64,000 nucleotides of DNA from Litchfieldia salsa (lineage in GTDB: Bacteria > Bacillota > Bacilli > Bacillales > Bacillaceae_L). The notes beneath the pieces are model-generated. The model had not been told where the DNA came from. It saw only the letters and a list, made by a program, of their open reading frames with translations, and did not search any database. Made by a program: the position numbers and the translations under genes. Shown piece by piece: positions 47,826 to 56,680 of the stretch. The first letter of the stretch is position 1. Each line of letters opens with the position of its first letter. The stretch covers positions 434,001 through 498,000 of the forward strand of contig NZ_FNJU01000002.1 of NCBI RefSeq assembly GCF_900104555.1, read 5' to 3'.

Positions 47826-49070
47826 CTAACTTTTCTGCTTAGGTTTTATAGAGATTAACGATATTATTCCTGCAATGATACAAATTGCTGTAGTGGAATA
47901 AAACATGAGCATTGTTGAAGTTTTCATTAATACCGCAAAAACCGGTGGACCAAGCGCAACACCAACAAACCGCATTGAACTGTAGATTGAGGTAATGGTG
48001 CCTCTTTCTTCTTTTTCAATCCCCTCTGTTAATAGTGCATCTAAACAAGGAAGACTTACACCAATTCCAACGCCACAAAAGAAAAAAACGGATAGCAAGT
48101 ACCAAATATTTTCGGAAAAACTTATCACAAAGACTGATGTGGCTACTAATAAAATGCCGATAAATGTTATCCATTTCATTAATACCTTGTTTTTATTAAT
48201 CTTTTTTCCAGTAATGAAGGAAGAAAGACATAAGGCTGCTAATGGAATAGCTAAGACGAGTCCCTTTTGGATTCCATGTATATTATATTTATCTTCTAGT
48301 AAGTTTGATAGGTAAAACAGGACCCCAAACAAGACATACATCAAGATACAGCCGATAAAGAAAATTCCATAAATCCATCGGCCTTTTTCCTTAAAAATAG
48401 TTTTAATTTTATATAAAAATTGCTTAAACGGAAGTACTTCACTTTTTTTAGGTGATTTTACCAAAAATAACATCATAATAATTGAAATTAAACAAAACAC
48501 TGGAAATGACAAAAACGGTAAGTACCAAATAACCCCAGCCAATAATGCACCTAAAATGGGACTTAATACTTTACCAAACGTATTTGATGTCTCAATTATC
48601 CCAAGACTGCTTGATACCTCTTCTTCATTTTTAAAGAGATCACCTACTAGGGGTAGAACAATTGGTGAGGCTCCAGCTGCACCTACTCCTTGCAGTACCC
48701 TTCCTATAAGGATTAAAAAGTAAGCATCCGATATTTTCCATGATGCCCACCCAGCAATTAATCCACCAACAGCTGCAATAATCAGACTAGGAATGATTAC
48801 CTTTTTTCTTCCTATCCGGTCTGATAAATAACCTGCTATTGGTATTAGGAAAATAGCGACAAGGGAGTAAACCGTGATAATCATACTAGATTGAAATGAT
48901 GAGATCCCTAGCTCCTTTTCAAATGTTGGAAGTACTGGTATTAACATGGAGTTTCCAAGGGTCATCACTAATGGAATTGATGAAATTGAAACAATTGCCC
49001 ATCGTTTTCCATTTTCTTTATGCTGCTTTTTCTTTTGTTTGTTATAGGAAAGACTCTTTGAATACTCCAT
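47826..49070 (-). CDS. MFS efflux transporter
   Basis: 414 aa, twelve hydrophobic segments. MFS motif A GYLSDRIGRKKV between helices 2 and 3, a motif C-like LGIIETSNTFGKVLSPILGA in helix 5 (drug antiporter type) and a Lys-rich N-terminal tail. Motif and layout point to the DHA1-type drug:H+ antiporters. Start ATG 49070 with AAAGGAA upstream. Substrate unknown. First gene of a pair with adhB. Confidence 0.85.
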   Translation of the reverse strand: MEYSKSLSYNKQKKKQHKENGKRWAIVSISSIPLVMTLGNSMLIPVLPTFEKELGISSFQSSMIITVYSLVAIFLIPIAGYLSDRIGRKKVIIPSLIIAAVGGLIAGWASWKISDAYFLILIGRVLQGVGAAGASPIVLPLVGDLFKNEEEVSSSLGIIETSNTFGKVLSPILGALLAGVIWYLPFLSFPVFCLISIIMMLFLVKSPKKSEVLPFKQFLYKIKTIFKEKGRWIYGIFFIGCILMYVLFGVLFYLSNLLEDKYNIHGIQKGLVLAIPLAALCLSSFITGKKINKNKVLMKWITFIGILLVATSVFVISFSENIWYLLSVFFFCGVGIGVSLPCLDALLTEGIEKEERGTITSIYSSMRFVGVALGPPVFAVLMKTSTMLMFYSTTAICIIAGIISLISIKPKQKS

Positions 49071-49182
49071 ACATCCATTCCTTTTAAAGTATAGTCAAAT
49101 TTAATTACTTACCTATGTAGTTTACCTATAGTTAGAAAAGTTATGTGATAACCATAAATTTTTTGTTTTTCAAACTTAATAG

Positions 49183-49212
49183 AAAAAGGCTAGGTGGAGA
49201 ACCACCTAGCCA
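49183..49212 (-). terminator. terminator of ktrD
   Basis: GGCTAGGTGG pairs perfectly with CCACCTAGCC across a 4-nt loop; read on the minus strand TTTTTCT follows. Confidence 0.85.
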
Positions 49213-49226
49213 AACCTTATAAGAAG

Positions 49227-50579
49227 TTAACCAATAATTAACCGTTCCTTTGGATAATGAAATTTCGGATCGACTGCTTTTTTACTAATTAAAAATAGGA
49301 AAGATAATATTCCAATTCTTCCTATAAACATTAAGATCATAATAATAATTTTACCTATACTACTTAAATACGGGGTAATCCCCATTGACAAGCCTGTTGT
49401 TCCGAAGGCAGAACTAACTTCGAACATAAGTTCTAAAAGAGAGAACGGCTCAGTAATCGAAAGTATTACAATAGAGATAAAGCAGATCATCATTGCCATC
49501 ATCGTAACAACGAGGGATTTTATTACATCATCATTATGAATTTCACGTTTGAATAATTTTATACTCCTCTTACCCCTAGCAAAATGAAACAAGAATAAGA
49601 TATTTAAAGCAAAAGTGGTTGTTCGAATTCCGCCACCTACTGAACTAGGTGATGCTCCAATAAACATAAGTCCACATATAACAAGTAATGTTGGATTTGT
49701 AAATTCACTAATATCCATTGTAGCCAGACCACCACTTCTAGTTGTTACTGACTGAAATAATGCGTAAAAAAATGCTTTGTGCCATGATTGCCCCTGAAAA
49801 AAATGATTAAATTCTAGGATCAGTATTATAATTGTTCCAGAAACAATTAGTAATAAAAAGGTTAAAGTCGTTAACTTTGTAAAAAGAGAAAAACGATATT
49901 TTTTCATCTTTTTTGAGAATAAAAAATCTTTCACTTCAATTAAGACTGGAAAACCGATGGCACCTAAGGTAATTAATAAGATTGTAATAAATTGAACGAA
50001 ATAATCATTCGCATATGGTATTAAAGACTGACCTGTTATATCAAACCCACCATTTGTTGTTGCGCTAACTGAAGCAAAGAAACCATGGAGATATGCTTCT
50101 TGCCATGACGGATAATATTCAAGAAAATATGTACCCAAAATGATTGCACCAAATGTTTCAACTACGATCATGATAATAAGGATATGTTTTAATAAGCTTA
50201 CTAACCCAGATAAATTGGTTTGATTTTGATCAATCATGATTAATTTTCGTTCTCTCAGACCGATTTTACGCCCCATGACTAACCAAATAAATGTACCTAA
50301 AGCCATAACACCAATTCCACCAAATTGCAGGACAAAAGCTAATAAGAAAATGCCTGTGACACTAAAAGTATCTGCAGTTGATACAACAGATAACCCGGTT
50401 ACACTAACAGCACTAACAGCAGTAAACAGCGCATCTATAAACGATAACTCAACACCTTGTTTATGGGCTACCGGAAGGCTTAATAATAAAACCGACACTG
50501 AAACGGCAATAAAATAAAAGATTACAATGAGTTGTGCTGGTGTTAACTTTTTTAAAGAGCTTAAAAACTTCTTTTTCAT
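49227..50579 (-). CDS. ktrD: K+ transporter membrane subunit KtrD
   Basis: Membrane pore of a Ktr potassium uptake system; needs a KtrC/KtrA gating subunit encoded elsewhere. 450 aa with four M1-P-M2 units. The four selectivity-filter segments are SAVSVTGLS, SATTNGGFD, TTRSGGLA and SAFGTTGLS, each with the conserved Gly. Start ATG 50579. Size fits KtrD. It lies next to htpX, as in B. subtilis (ykrM-ykrL). Confidence 0.92.
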   Translation of the reverse strand: MKKKFLSSLKKLTPAQLIVIFYFIAVSVSVLLLSLPVAHKQGVELSFIDALFTAVSAVSVTGLSVVSTADTFSVTGIFLLAFVLQFGGIGVMALGTFIWLVMGRKIGLRERKLIMIDQNQTNLSGLVSLLKHILIIMIVVETFGAIILGTYFLEYYPSWQEAYLHGFFASVSATTNGGFDITGQSLIPYANDYFVQFITILLITLGAIGFPVLIEVKDFLFSKKMKKYRFSLFTKLTTLTFLLLIVSGTIIILILEFNHFFQGQSWHKAFFYALFQSVTTRSGGLATMDISEFTNPTLLVICGLMFIGASPSSVGGGIRTTTFALNILFLFHFARGKRSIKLFKREIHNDDVIKSLVVTMMAMMICFISIVILSITEPFSLLELMFEVSSAFGTTGLSMGITPYLSSIGKIIIMILMFIGRIGILSFLFLISKKAVDPKFHYPKERLIIG

Positions 50580-50713
50580 TCACTTCATTCCTAACTATTA
50601 CTTAAAACTTTATTTTTCTTTCCTCCAAACACTCCCCTACTATCATATAGAAAATCAAATTATAATTAAAGATAGTTTGTACAGAAACAATGATTTTCTT
50701 TCTACTATTTAAT

Positions 50714-50762
50714 TAAAAAAAATAACCTAATAGAGAGAAAACACTCCTATTAGGTCATTTTT
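50714..50762 (-). terminator. terminator of htpX
   Basis: On the minus strand GACCTAATAG pairs with CTATTAGGTTA across a loop, followed by TTTTTTT. Confidence 0.75.
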
Positions 50763-50764
50763 AT

Positions 50765-51643
50765 TTATTTCGCTTCTAATCGACGAATTCGTTCATTTAA
50801 ATCAGGGTGACTTGAAAATAACATGCTACTACCTTTTTTATTGTTAATTTTCAAAGTTGCAACTGATGCTTGTTCATTACTTACCCGTCCTGAATAATTC
50901 TGTAACGATCTAAGAGCATGAATCATTTTATCTTTACCCGCTAAGTCTGCTCCACCATTGTCAGCGTGATACTCACGGTATCTAGAATAAGCTAAAACAA
51001 CTAAACTTCCGAGAATTGAAAACATAATTTGAAAGATGATAACTGCAATAAAATGAACGATTGGCGCTAAGTCTTCTCTAGCAAATCTTGAAACAAGCCA
51101 AGCAGCAATTCTTGCAAAGAAGACAACAAATGTGTTCACTACACCTTGAAGTAGCGTCATTGTCACCATATCACCATTTGCTATATGTGCGACCTCATGT
51201 GCTAAGACACCTTCGATCGCATCCTCATCCATGTTTTGTAGTAATCCTGAGGAAACTGCTACTAGTGATCGACTTTTTGAAGGACCAGTAGCAAATGCAT
51301 TAACTTCAGGTGAATGATAAATCCCTACTTCTGGCATTTTTATTAATCCAGCAGCACGTGATAGCTTATGAACCTTCTCGACTAACTTTCTCTCTACAGG
51401 AGTTAAAGAATCATTCTCCTTTAATACTTTAACACCCATCATCATTTTAGCCATCCAACGTGACATCGCAAGTGACATAAATGCACCTGTAAAACCTATA
51501 ACAGCGCTAAAAGCTAATAATGTCACAAAGTCTATTCTTCCATTTTGTATATAATTACCTATCGGTAGAACTGAAAGAACAATACCAATAGTTACCATTA
51601 CTAATATATTTGTAGCTATCAATAAAAATATTCTCTTCCCCAT
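50765..51643 (-). CDS. htpX: membrane metalloprotease HtpX
   Basis: Integral-membrane zinc protease in quality control of membrane proteins. 292 aa. N-terminal helices (about 5-55), zinc motif HEVAH (149-153) in [15 protein letters not shown], further helices (about 160-220), and the third-ligand Glu in the [14 protein letters not shown] region. ATG 51643 follows GGGGTGGATCG. Its promoter carries an 18-bp palindrome, and the divergent gene encodes the YkrK-type regulator known from B. subtilis to repress htpX. Confidence 0.93.
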   Translation of the reverse strand: MGKRIFLLIATNILVMVTIGIVLSVLPIGNYIQNGRIDFVTLLAFSAVIGFTGAFMSLAMSRWMAKMMMGVKVLKENDSLTPVERKLVEKVHKLSRAAGLIKMPEVGIYHSPEVNAFATGPSKSRSLVAVSSGLLQNMDEDAIEGVLAHEVAHIANGDMVTMTLLQGVVNTFVVFFARIAAWLVSRFAREDLAPIVHFIAVIIFQIMFSILGSLVVLAYSRYREYHADNGGADLAGKDKMIHALRSLQNYSGRVSNEQASVATLKINNKKGSSMLFSSHPDLNERIRRLEAK

Positions 51644-51665
51644 TGTTGCGATCCACCCCTATTTT

Positions 51666-51683
51666 TAAGTTCATATGAACTTA
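51666..51683. promoter_or_regulatory. 18-bp palindrome over the htpX promoter (candidate YkrK operator)
   Basis: TAAGTTCATATGAACTTA is perfectly palindromic. It begins within the -10 box of the htpX promoter and covers the likely transcription start, so a protein bound there would block htpX. Confidence 0.65.
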
Positions 51684-51711
51684 TTATACGATTAAATAGT
51701 AAATAAAGCAA
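51683..51711 (-). promoter_or_regulatory. htpX promoter (SigA type)
   Basis: -35 TTGCTT (51711-51706), 17-bp spacer, -10 TATAAT (51688-51683) on the minus strand. Confidence 0.7.
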
Positions 51712-51789
51712 TTCTCAATACTAAGCATTGTGCTGTTGACGAAAAAATTTTAAATCGGTAGGATAGGTATATATTAAATACTGAGGTGT

Positions 51790-52479
51790 ATGATGGACAG
51801 ATTCAAAATGACACGTAGTACTCTAGCTACACTACTTATCTCCTTGAGAGAACAATATGAAAAGACACCACTAGAAATTATTGAAGACGCTTTAGATTCT
51901 AATGATCCTCTTCAACAAATAAATCTTTCACCCTTATTAATAAAGATTTCAAAATTAAAGCCAGAAACAGCCGGATTATCAATAAATGAAATTGCTAACC
52001 TGGGTAATTTACTTGAATATGCAATGGTTACCTCTACAGCCATTCAAAACTGGGTAAAAAGAGATATCAAAGAACTAATAGGAGCTCCCATGCACGGAAA
52101 AAAGTATTCGATCGATCAAGCTGCAATACTTTTTATTGTAGAGGATTTAAAAGTTGTATTAGATTTTGAATCGATTCGAAAAGCTCTGACAATGGTATTT
52201 AACAATCCTGCTGATCGTTCAGATGATATTATTGATCCCGTCTATTTCTATAAAGGATATGCCGATATCTTCTGTCATTTATATAAACAAGATTTGAATG
52301 ATCAACTTGAAAAGAGGATTGAAGCAAAGGTTCAACAATTCATATTATCTCTTAATATTGACCCAATACATCATGAAAAAGTTAAAAAGCTTCTGTCAAT
52401 TTCTGTACTTTCTATCTTTTCATCTTGCTTTCACTCAAAAGCAAAAAGCCTTATGCAAAAAACCATTTTGGAAAGTTAA
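51790..52479 (+). CDS. ykrK: YkrK-like regulator of htpX (DUF1836)
   Basis: 229 aa. DUF1836 region (about 75-200) follows an N-terminal leader; the MerR-like helix-turn-helix reads YAMVTSTAIQNWVKRDIKEL and KKYSIDQAAILFIVEDLK. Ends in a C-terminal helical bundle with a Cys. Known in B. subtilis as a repressor of htpX; it is divergent from htpX here and the palindrome sits between. The start ATG is preceded by GAGGTGT, with the first ATG as 51790 or the next codon. Confidence 0.82.
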   Translation: MMDRFKMTRSTLATLLISLREQYEKTPLEIIEDALDSNDPLQQINLSPLLIKISKLKPETAGLSINEIANLGNLLEYAMVTSTAIQNWVKRDIKELIGAPMHGKKYSIDQAAILFIVEDLKVVLDFESIRKALTMVFNNPADRSDDIIDPVYFYKGYADIFCHLYKQDLNDQLEKRIEAKVQQFILSLNIDPIHHEKVKKLLSISVLSIFSSCFHSKAKSLMQKTILES

Positions 52480-52504
52480 AGGGAAAGTATGACCTTTAAC
52501 TTTC
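52471..52504. terminator. convergent terminator at the ykrK and tag ends
   Basis: GAAAGTTAAAGG (52471-52482) pairs perfectly with CCTTTAACTTTC (52493-52504). It overlaps the last codons of both convergent genes. Confidence 0.8.
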
Positions 52505-53077
52505 TTCCGTTTTATAACAAATACAAGTATTGATATGATCATTAACCATACCCACTGCCTGCATGAACGCATAACAAATCGTTGAACCTACAAACTTAAA
52601 TCCTCTTTTTTTCAAGTCTTTACTTAGTCGATCACTAATCTCTGTAGTCACTGGTACATCTTCAGGCTCACTAAAGTGATTAATTATCGGTTTCCCATCA
52701 ACAAATGACCAAATATATGAGCTGAATGATCCAAATTCCTCTTTAATCTGTATATAAGCCTTAGCATTGGTGATAACTGAACGAACTTTTAGTTTGTTTC
52801 TAATGATTCCTTGATTTTCGAGAAGCTCTTCAATTTTTTGTTCATTATAATTAATAATTCTTTCAGCATCAAAGTGATCAAAAGCTTTACGATAATTTTC
52901 TCTTTTTTTTAGAATTGTGTACCAGCTTAAGCCTGCTTGTGCCCCTTCAAGTATTAAGTATTCAAATAACAATCGATCATCGTATACCGGTACACCCCAC
53001 TCATGATCATGGTAATCAATATAAAGTGGGTCTTCATTTACCCAACTGCACCTTATCAAATCCACCACTCCATTCAT
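52496..53077 (-). CDS. tag: 3-methyladenine DNA glycosylase I
   Basis: Removes 3-methyladenine from alkylated DNA. 193 aa. The Tag family pattern is clear: RCSWVNEDPLYIDYHDHEWG at the N-terminus with a zinc-ligand Cys and the HDxEWG core, then LEGAQAGLSWYTILKKRENY, GFKFVGSTICYAFMQAVGMV and DHINTCICY with the terminal zinc ligands. The helix-hairpin-helix fold is standard. ATG 53077 starts the best N-terminus. Flanked by the convergent ykrK and divergent corA genes, so it is expressed alone. Confidence 0.93.
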   Translation of the reverse strand: MNGVVDLIRCSWVNEDPLYIDYHDHEWGVPVYDDRLLFEYLILEGAQAGLSWYTILKKRENYRKAFDHFDAERIINYNEQKIEELLENQGIIRNKLKVRSVITNAKAYIQIKEEFGSFSSYIWSFVDGKPIINHFSEPEDVPVTTEISDRLSKDLKKRGFKFVGSTICYAFMQAVGMVNDHINTCICYKTEES

Positions 53078-53168
53078 TTTCGTTTTAATATTACGTAAGT
53101 TATCAAAATTAATTTTCTAAAGAATTGGAAACACTAAGAACAAAGAATTTTATCTTAGGAGCTTAATA

Positions 53169-54110
53169 ATGATTCAAAGTTTGGCAATAACACATGAAAA
53201 TGAAGTAGTTACAAATTTTCCAATTGAGGACTATCAGTCATTAAAGTTTAAATGGGCTTGGATTGATTTTAATAAACCGACAGAAATAGAGATACAGCAT
53301 TTAGAAAATACGTTCAAGTTTCATCCATTAGCCATTGAAGACTGCATCCAGAGATTGCAACGACCGAAGCTTGATTATTATGATGATTATTCTTTTTTCG
53401 TCACACATGTCCTTCGAAGTAATCTCATAAAAGAAGAAATGAATTTCTTTATTGGTGAAAATTATATTGTTACTTTCCATATGGATGATTCCTTTGAAGT
53501 AAATCATGTCTGGAATCAGATTATTAAAAGACAAACGATAAAAAAATGGGACGAATATGCTGTATTTTATCATATTCTTGATAAAATAGTTGATCATTAT
53601 TTCCCTTTCATTTATTCAATTGAAGATAAGCTTAGCGCGATTGAAAATAACAATGAAGATAAGATGGACGCATTACTTGAGGACTTATTTGTAGCTAGGC
53701 ATGCCTTATTAAATCTAAGACACACCATTGATCCTATGAGGGATTTATTATATCGAATGTTAAATTCACATCATCTTGAAGGGATACGTAAAAGAAAAGA
53801 GTATTTTGGTGATATATATGATCACTTATTAAAACTATCAGAAATGGTTTCTTCTAATCGTGAAATCACCTCTGATATTCGTGATAGCTATATTTCCATT
53901 AATTCTCACCAAACAAACAAAGTAATGAGGATTCTTACTATCATTACATCTATATTTGCTCCATTAACTTTTATTGCTGGGATATATGGCATGAATTTTC
54001 TTTATATGCCTGAACTTAACTGGCGGTTTGGATATTTGTTTGCTATAGGACTAATGATTGTTGTGAGCATAGCTATGTATAGTTGGTTCAAAAGAAAAGG
54101 TTGGTTTTAA
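53169..54110 (+). CDS. corA: magnesium transporter CorA
   Basis: Pentameric Mg2+ (and Co2+) channel. 313 aa: soluble N-terminal domain (about 1-240), then two C-terminal helices with the YGMN signature (GIYGMNFLYMPELNW) and a short basic C-terminus (FKRKGWF). LEDLFVARHALLNLRHTIDP matches the long stalk helix. TTAGGAGC precedes ATG 53169. Monocistronic. Confidence 0.93.
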   Translation: MIQSLAITHENEVVTNFPIEDYQSLKFKWAWIDFNKPTEIEIQHLENTFKFHPLAIEDCIQRLQRPKLDYYDDYSFFVTHVLRSNLIKEEMNFFIGENYIVTFHMDDSFEVNHVWNQIIKRQTIKKWDEYAVFYHILDKIVDHYFPFIYSIEDKLSAIENNNEDKMDALLEDLFVARHALLNLRHTIDPMRDLLYRMLNSHHLEGIRKRKEYFGDIYDHLLKLSEMVSSNREITSDIRDSYISINSHQTNKVMRILTIITSIFAPLTFIAGIYGMNFLYMPELNWRFGYLFAIGLMIVVSIAMYSWFKRKGWF

Positions 54111-54232
54111 CGATCTATTGAATAACTTCTACATAAAAATAGAATCCTTTACCAGTATTAAAATTCACTTTGTCCAAATACTAAGAAATGCAATATAGAA
54201 CACCTTATAAATTTAAAAGGAGATGTGTAATC

Positions 54233-54424
54233 ATGGCAAACAGTAGTAATAAATTACTTGTTCCTGGAATTGAACAAGCCCTAGATCAAATTAAATATGA
54301 AATTGCCCAAGAATTCGGAGTAAAACTTGGATCAGATACAGTATCACGTGCAAATGGATCAGTTGGTGGAGAAATTACGAAAAGACTTGTATCACAAGCT
54401 CAAGCACAATTAAAAGGCGAATAA
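54233..54424 (+). CDS. sspD: alpha/beta-type small acid-soluble spore protein
   Basis: 63 aa from ATG 54233 (AAAGGAG at 9 nt). DNA-binding protein that coats spore DNA and shields it from UV and heat. GPR cleavage site [14 protein letters not shown], and the conserved block [16 protein letters not shown] are intact. Synteny (between the ykrK/htpX genes and rsgI/sigI) matches B. subtilis sspD; the paralogues are nearly identical, so the letter is positional. A SigG promoter is expected but I could not identify it with confidence. Confidence 0.93.
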   Translation: MANSSNKLLVPGIEQALDQIKYEIAQEFGVKLGSDTVSRANGSVGGEITKRLVSQAQAQLKGE

Positions 54425-54452
54425 TAACAACACAACTTAATATAATTGGAAA

Positions 54453-54483
54453 TAGCCGAAGGAGCAATCCTTCGGCTTTTATT
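54453..54483 (+). terminator. terminator of the spore protein gene
   Basis: AGCCGAAGGA pairs with TCCTTCGGCT across GCAA, followed by TTTATT. Confidence 0.9.
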
Positions 54484-54518
54484 TATAAGATAAGAATGTT
54501 TAAAAAATCACTTAGTTT

Positions 54519-54760
54519 GGTGTCTAGCTCCAGCGCCTAGCCCCTCGGGCTCATAAGTCAAAACACTACGGAAAACAAGATTTCCTACGTGTTTCGCCTT
54601 ATGCCTGTCGGGGCTGAACAAGGCGCTTCCGCTTTTCTTAGGTGTCTAGCTCCAGCGCCTAGCCCCTCGGGGTCATAAGTCAAAACACTACGGAAAACAA
54701 GATTTCCTACGTGTTTCGCCTTATGCCTGTCGGGGCTGAACAGGCGCTTACGCTTTTCTT
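54519..54760. repeat. two tandem copies of the 120-bp GAAAAGCG hairpin element, inverted
   Basis: Copies at about 54519-54638 and 54641-54760, each with GTGTCTAGCTCCAGCGCC at one end and GGCGCTTCCGCTTTTCTT (GCGCTTACGCTTTTCTT in the second) at the other. Interiors AAAACACTACGGAAAACAAG differ slightly from the copies after motB. The element touches the rsgI stop codon. Noncoding. Confidence 0.9.
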
Positions 54761-54761
54761 C

Positions 54762-55820
54762 TTACTCTCGATTTTTATTTTCTTTTCCCTTCTCTTCTCT
54801 ATTCCATCCATTTGGAACACTTTTGAATTTATCTTTCAACTTTTCTTTAACATGATTGGGAACTTTTTCATTTTCCAAAATGGATGAGTTCTTTGGCTTT
54901 TCTTTGTTATGATTATTTTGACCTTTATTATTGTTAACCTTGCCATTTTTATTTTCTTGTGGTTTTTTGCTATTTTGATCCTCCGAGATTTCCTCTTTTG
55001 CTTGAGTGTCATCTTTCTTACCAGCATTATTAGTAGGGGAATTTGACTCGACTTCATCGTTTTCATTGTTATTAGTCTTATCTGCTTCTTCAAGTCCTTT
55101 TTCTTCTTCTTGCTGTATTGCCTCTTGTTCTTTTTCATGTTCTTGTTTTTGCTTTTGAACAAGCTTTCCAGTAGATAATCCTTCTTGTTTTGCTTTTTCC
55201 CTAGTTTCGATATTGGATTGAATCGTTTTTACAACAATATTACTTTCTTTGCTATAAGTTTTACTAATTTCTTCTAAATCAGTTTGAAGAAGTATCTCAT
55301 TTTCTTTATTATCTTCAGACTCAGTGACAACAGTAGTCACTAGTACTTCTTCCCCTTGTTCAAGATAACCTTTATCAACACTACCATCAATAATTAGTTC
55401 TGTTACTTCATCAATATGCTTGTTCTTCCATTCCGGAAGTTCATTTAGTAACTTTTCGGCATCTTCATTTAGGGGGGTTATACTTAAAACTTGTAATTCA
55501 TGATCCACTCCCAGCTCTAAACTGGGATTAATATCAATGGAAACATATGCATATACTTGCTTAGATGTAGCAAACATCGGGATAAACGTTATAATTAATA
55601 TCATTGCAGCAAGTGTACTTATAATAGATATTGCATTTCTTTTTGTTTTCGCAGATTTCCAGACAGTTCTTCTAGTTGTATCCGGTAAAGAAACTGGGAA
55701 AAAAGAAAGCTCTTCACCAATTTCAATATTTTCCTGTCTTCTAGCTCTTAAGAATTCTCCATCTGGTGTTAATACAGTTAGAAAATCCTCTTCAATACTC
55801 ATTACAATTCCTGTTTTCAC
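54762..55820 (-). CDS. rsgI: anti-sigma-I factor RsgI
   Basis: Membrane anti-sigma factor holding SigI. 352 aa from GTG 55820, which overlaps the SigI stop (GTGA). N-terminal RsgI domain (about 1-55, GIVMSIEEDFLTVLTPDGEF), transmembrane helix (about 63-85), an extracytoplasmic RsgI-like domain (YVSIDINPSLELGVD), then a very long, low-complexity tail rich in Glu, Lys, Asn and Gln (about 225-352). The tail is typical of the family's extended sensors. Second gene of sigI-rsgI. Confidence 0.93.
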   Translation of the reverse strand: MKTGIVMSIEEDFLTVLTPDGEFLRARRQENIEIGEELSFFPVSLPDTTRRTVWKSAKTKRNAISIISTLAAMILIITFIPMFATSKQVYAYVSIDINPSLELGVDHELQVLSITPLNEDAEKLLNELPEWKNKHIDEVTELIIDGSVDKGYLEQGEEVLVTTVVTESEDNKENEILLQTDLEEISKTYSKESNIVVKTIQSNIETREKAKQEGLSTGKLVQKQKQEHEKEQEAIQQEEEKGLEEADKTNNNENDEVESNSPTNNAGKKDDTQAKEEISEDQNSKKPQENKNGKVNNNKGQNNHNKEKPKNSSILENEKVPNHVKEKLKDKFKSVPNGWNREEKGKENKNRE

Positions 55821-56557
55821 TCACCTAGCACCCCCTTAATATAGTCTTTTAGATACAGATAATCTTCAGATAAGATAAGAGTCATCGCAATAATGTACTT
55901 TCGATTTCTTTCAATCGTTTTTCGACTTACATCAACGATTTTCTCTAGCCTTTTTACAGGTAACTGTTTTTTCTCAAATAAACTGGTTTTAAGAGCTTCG
56001 TTCTCAACAATAATCTTCGCAATCGTCATTGCATTTAATCTCGCATCTGCATGCTTTGGAGATTGTTCAACTATTTCAGTAAATGTAAGTCCAAATTCTG
56101 TTAGTCGATTATGAAAGCGAAGAATTTCTTCTTTTCGATTACTTTGCTCAATGGCCAGTTGGTATTGATCTATGCTTTGTCTTGATTCGATTGTCGTGAA
56201 ATAATCCTCTTCTTCATTTTGAGTTGAGTCTAGTCTAATTGTTTTCACTCGAGCTTCCTTACGAATAAAATCAATCACTCTGCGTTTTATTAGAAGATCT
56301 GCAAAAGAAAGAAGGGAACTCCCCTTATCTGTTGAATACTTTTCAATGGCTTCATTAAATGCGATTAGACCAATGCTAAACTCATCATCTTGTTCATTGA
56401 TAAACCTTTTGCACACAGATGATACAGATTTAGCAACAAATGGTTTATACTTCTCTATAAGCTCGTTCTGTAGGATTTTATCCCCCTGTTGGATTCTAAG
56501 TACCGAATCTTCTAGCGAACTCTTGCTTCTTCCAAGCTTAAATAATAAACTTAGCAT
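55817..56557 (-). CDS. sigI: RNA polymerase sigma factor SigI
   Basis: 246 aa from ATG 56557 (GAGGTGAA at 4 nt). Alternative sigma factor for heat and cell-wall stress. SigI-family regions: region 2-like segment VLRIQQGDKILQNELIEKYK...SIGLIAFNEAIEKYS, DLLIKRRVIDFIRKEAR, and the C-terminal SigI helix (LPVKRLEKIVDVSRKTIERN). It overlaps rsgI by 4 nt. A SigI-type promoter lies just upstream, so autoregulation is likely. Confidence 0.93.
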   Translation of the reverse strand: MLSLLFKLGRSKSSLEDSVLRIQQGDKILQNELIEKYKPFVAKSVSSVCKRFINEQDDEFSIGLIAFNEAIEKYSTDKGSSLLSFADLLIKRRVIDFIRKEARVKTIRLDSTQNEEEDYFTTIESRQSIDQYQLAIEQSNRKEEILRFHNRLTEFGLTFTEIVEQSPKHADARLNAMTIAKIIVENEALKTSLFEKKQLPVKRLEKIVDVSRKTIERNRKYIIAMTLILSEDYLYLKDYIKGVLGE

Positions 56558-56584
56558 GGTTTCACCTCGGTTCATAATATACTA

Positions 56585-56615
56585 TTCGTAATACTATCTT
56601 ATTTTTTAGGGGGGT
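56585..56615 (-). promoter_or_regulatory. candidate SigI-dependent promoter of sigI
   Basis: On the minus strand ACCCCC (56615-56610) and CGAA (56588-56585), 21 bp apart, 27 nt before the sigI start. The elements match the SigI consensus I recall (ACCCCC/CGAA), but I am not sure of the ideal spacer. Confidence 0.5.
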
Positions 56616-56642
56616 TTCAATAGTAATATTTTCTTAAAAAAT

Positions 56643-56670
56643 AAAAAAAGTTCCAACCGAAGCTGGAACC
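56643..56670 (-). terminator. terminator of ykoY
   Basis: On the minus strand GTTCCA pairs with TGGAAC across an 8-nt loop, followed by TTTTTTT. Confidence 0.7.
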
Positions 56671-56680
56671 CTTGTTTTGT

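Noticed and set aside
55537-55839. Plus-strand frame opposite rsgI
   Set aside because: Antisense shadow of a conserved gene, no SD.
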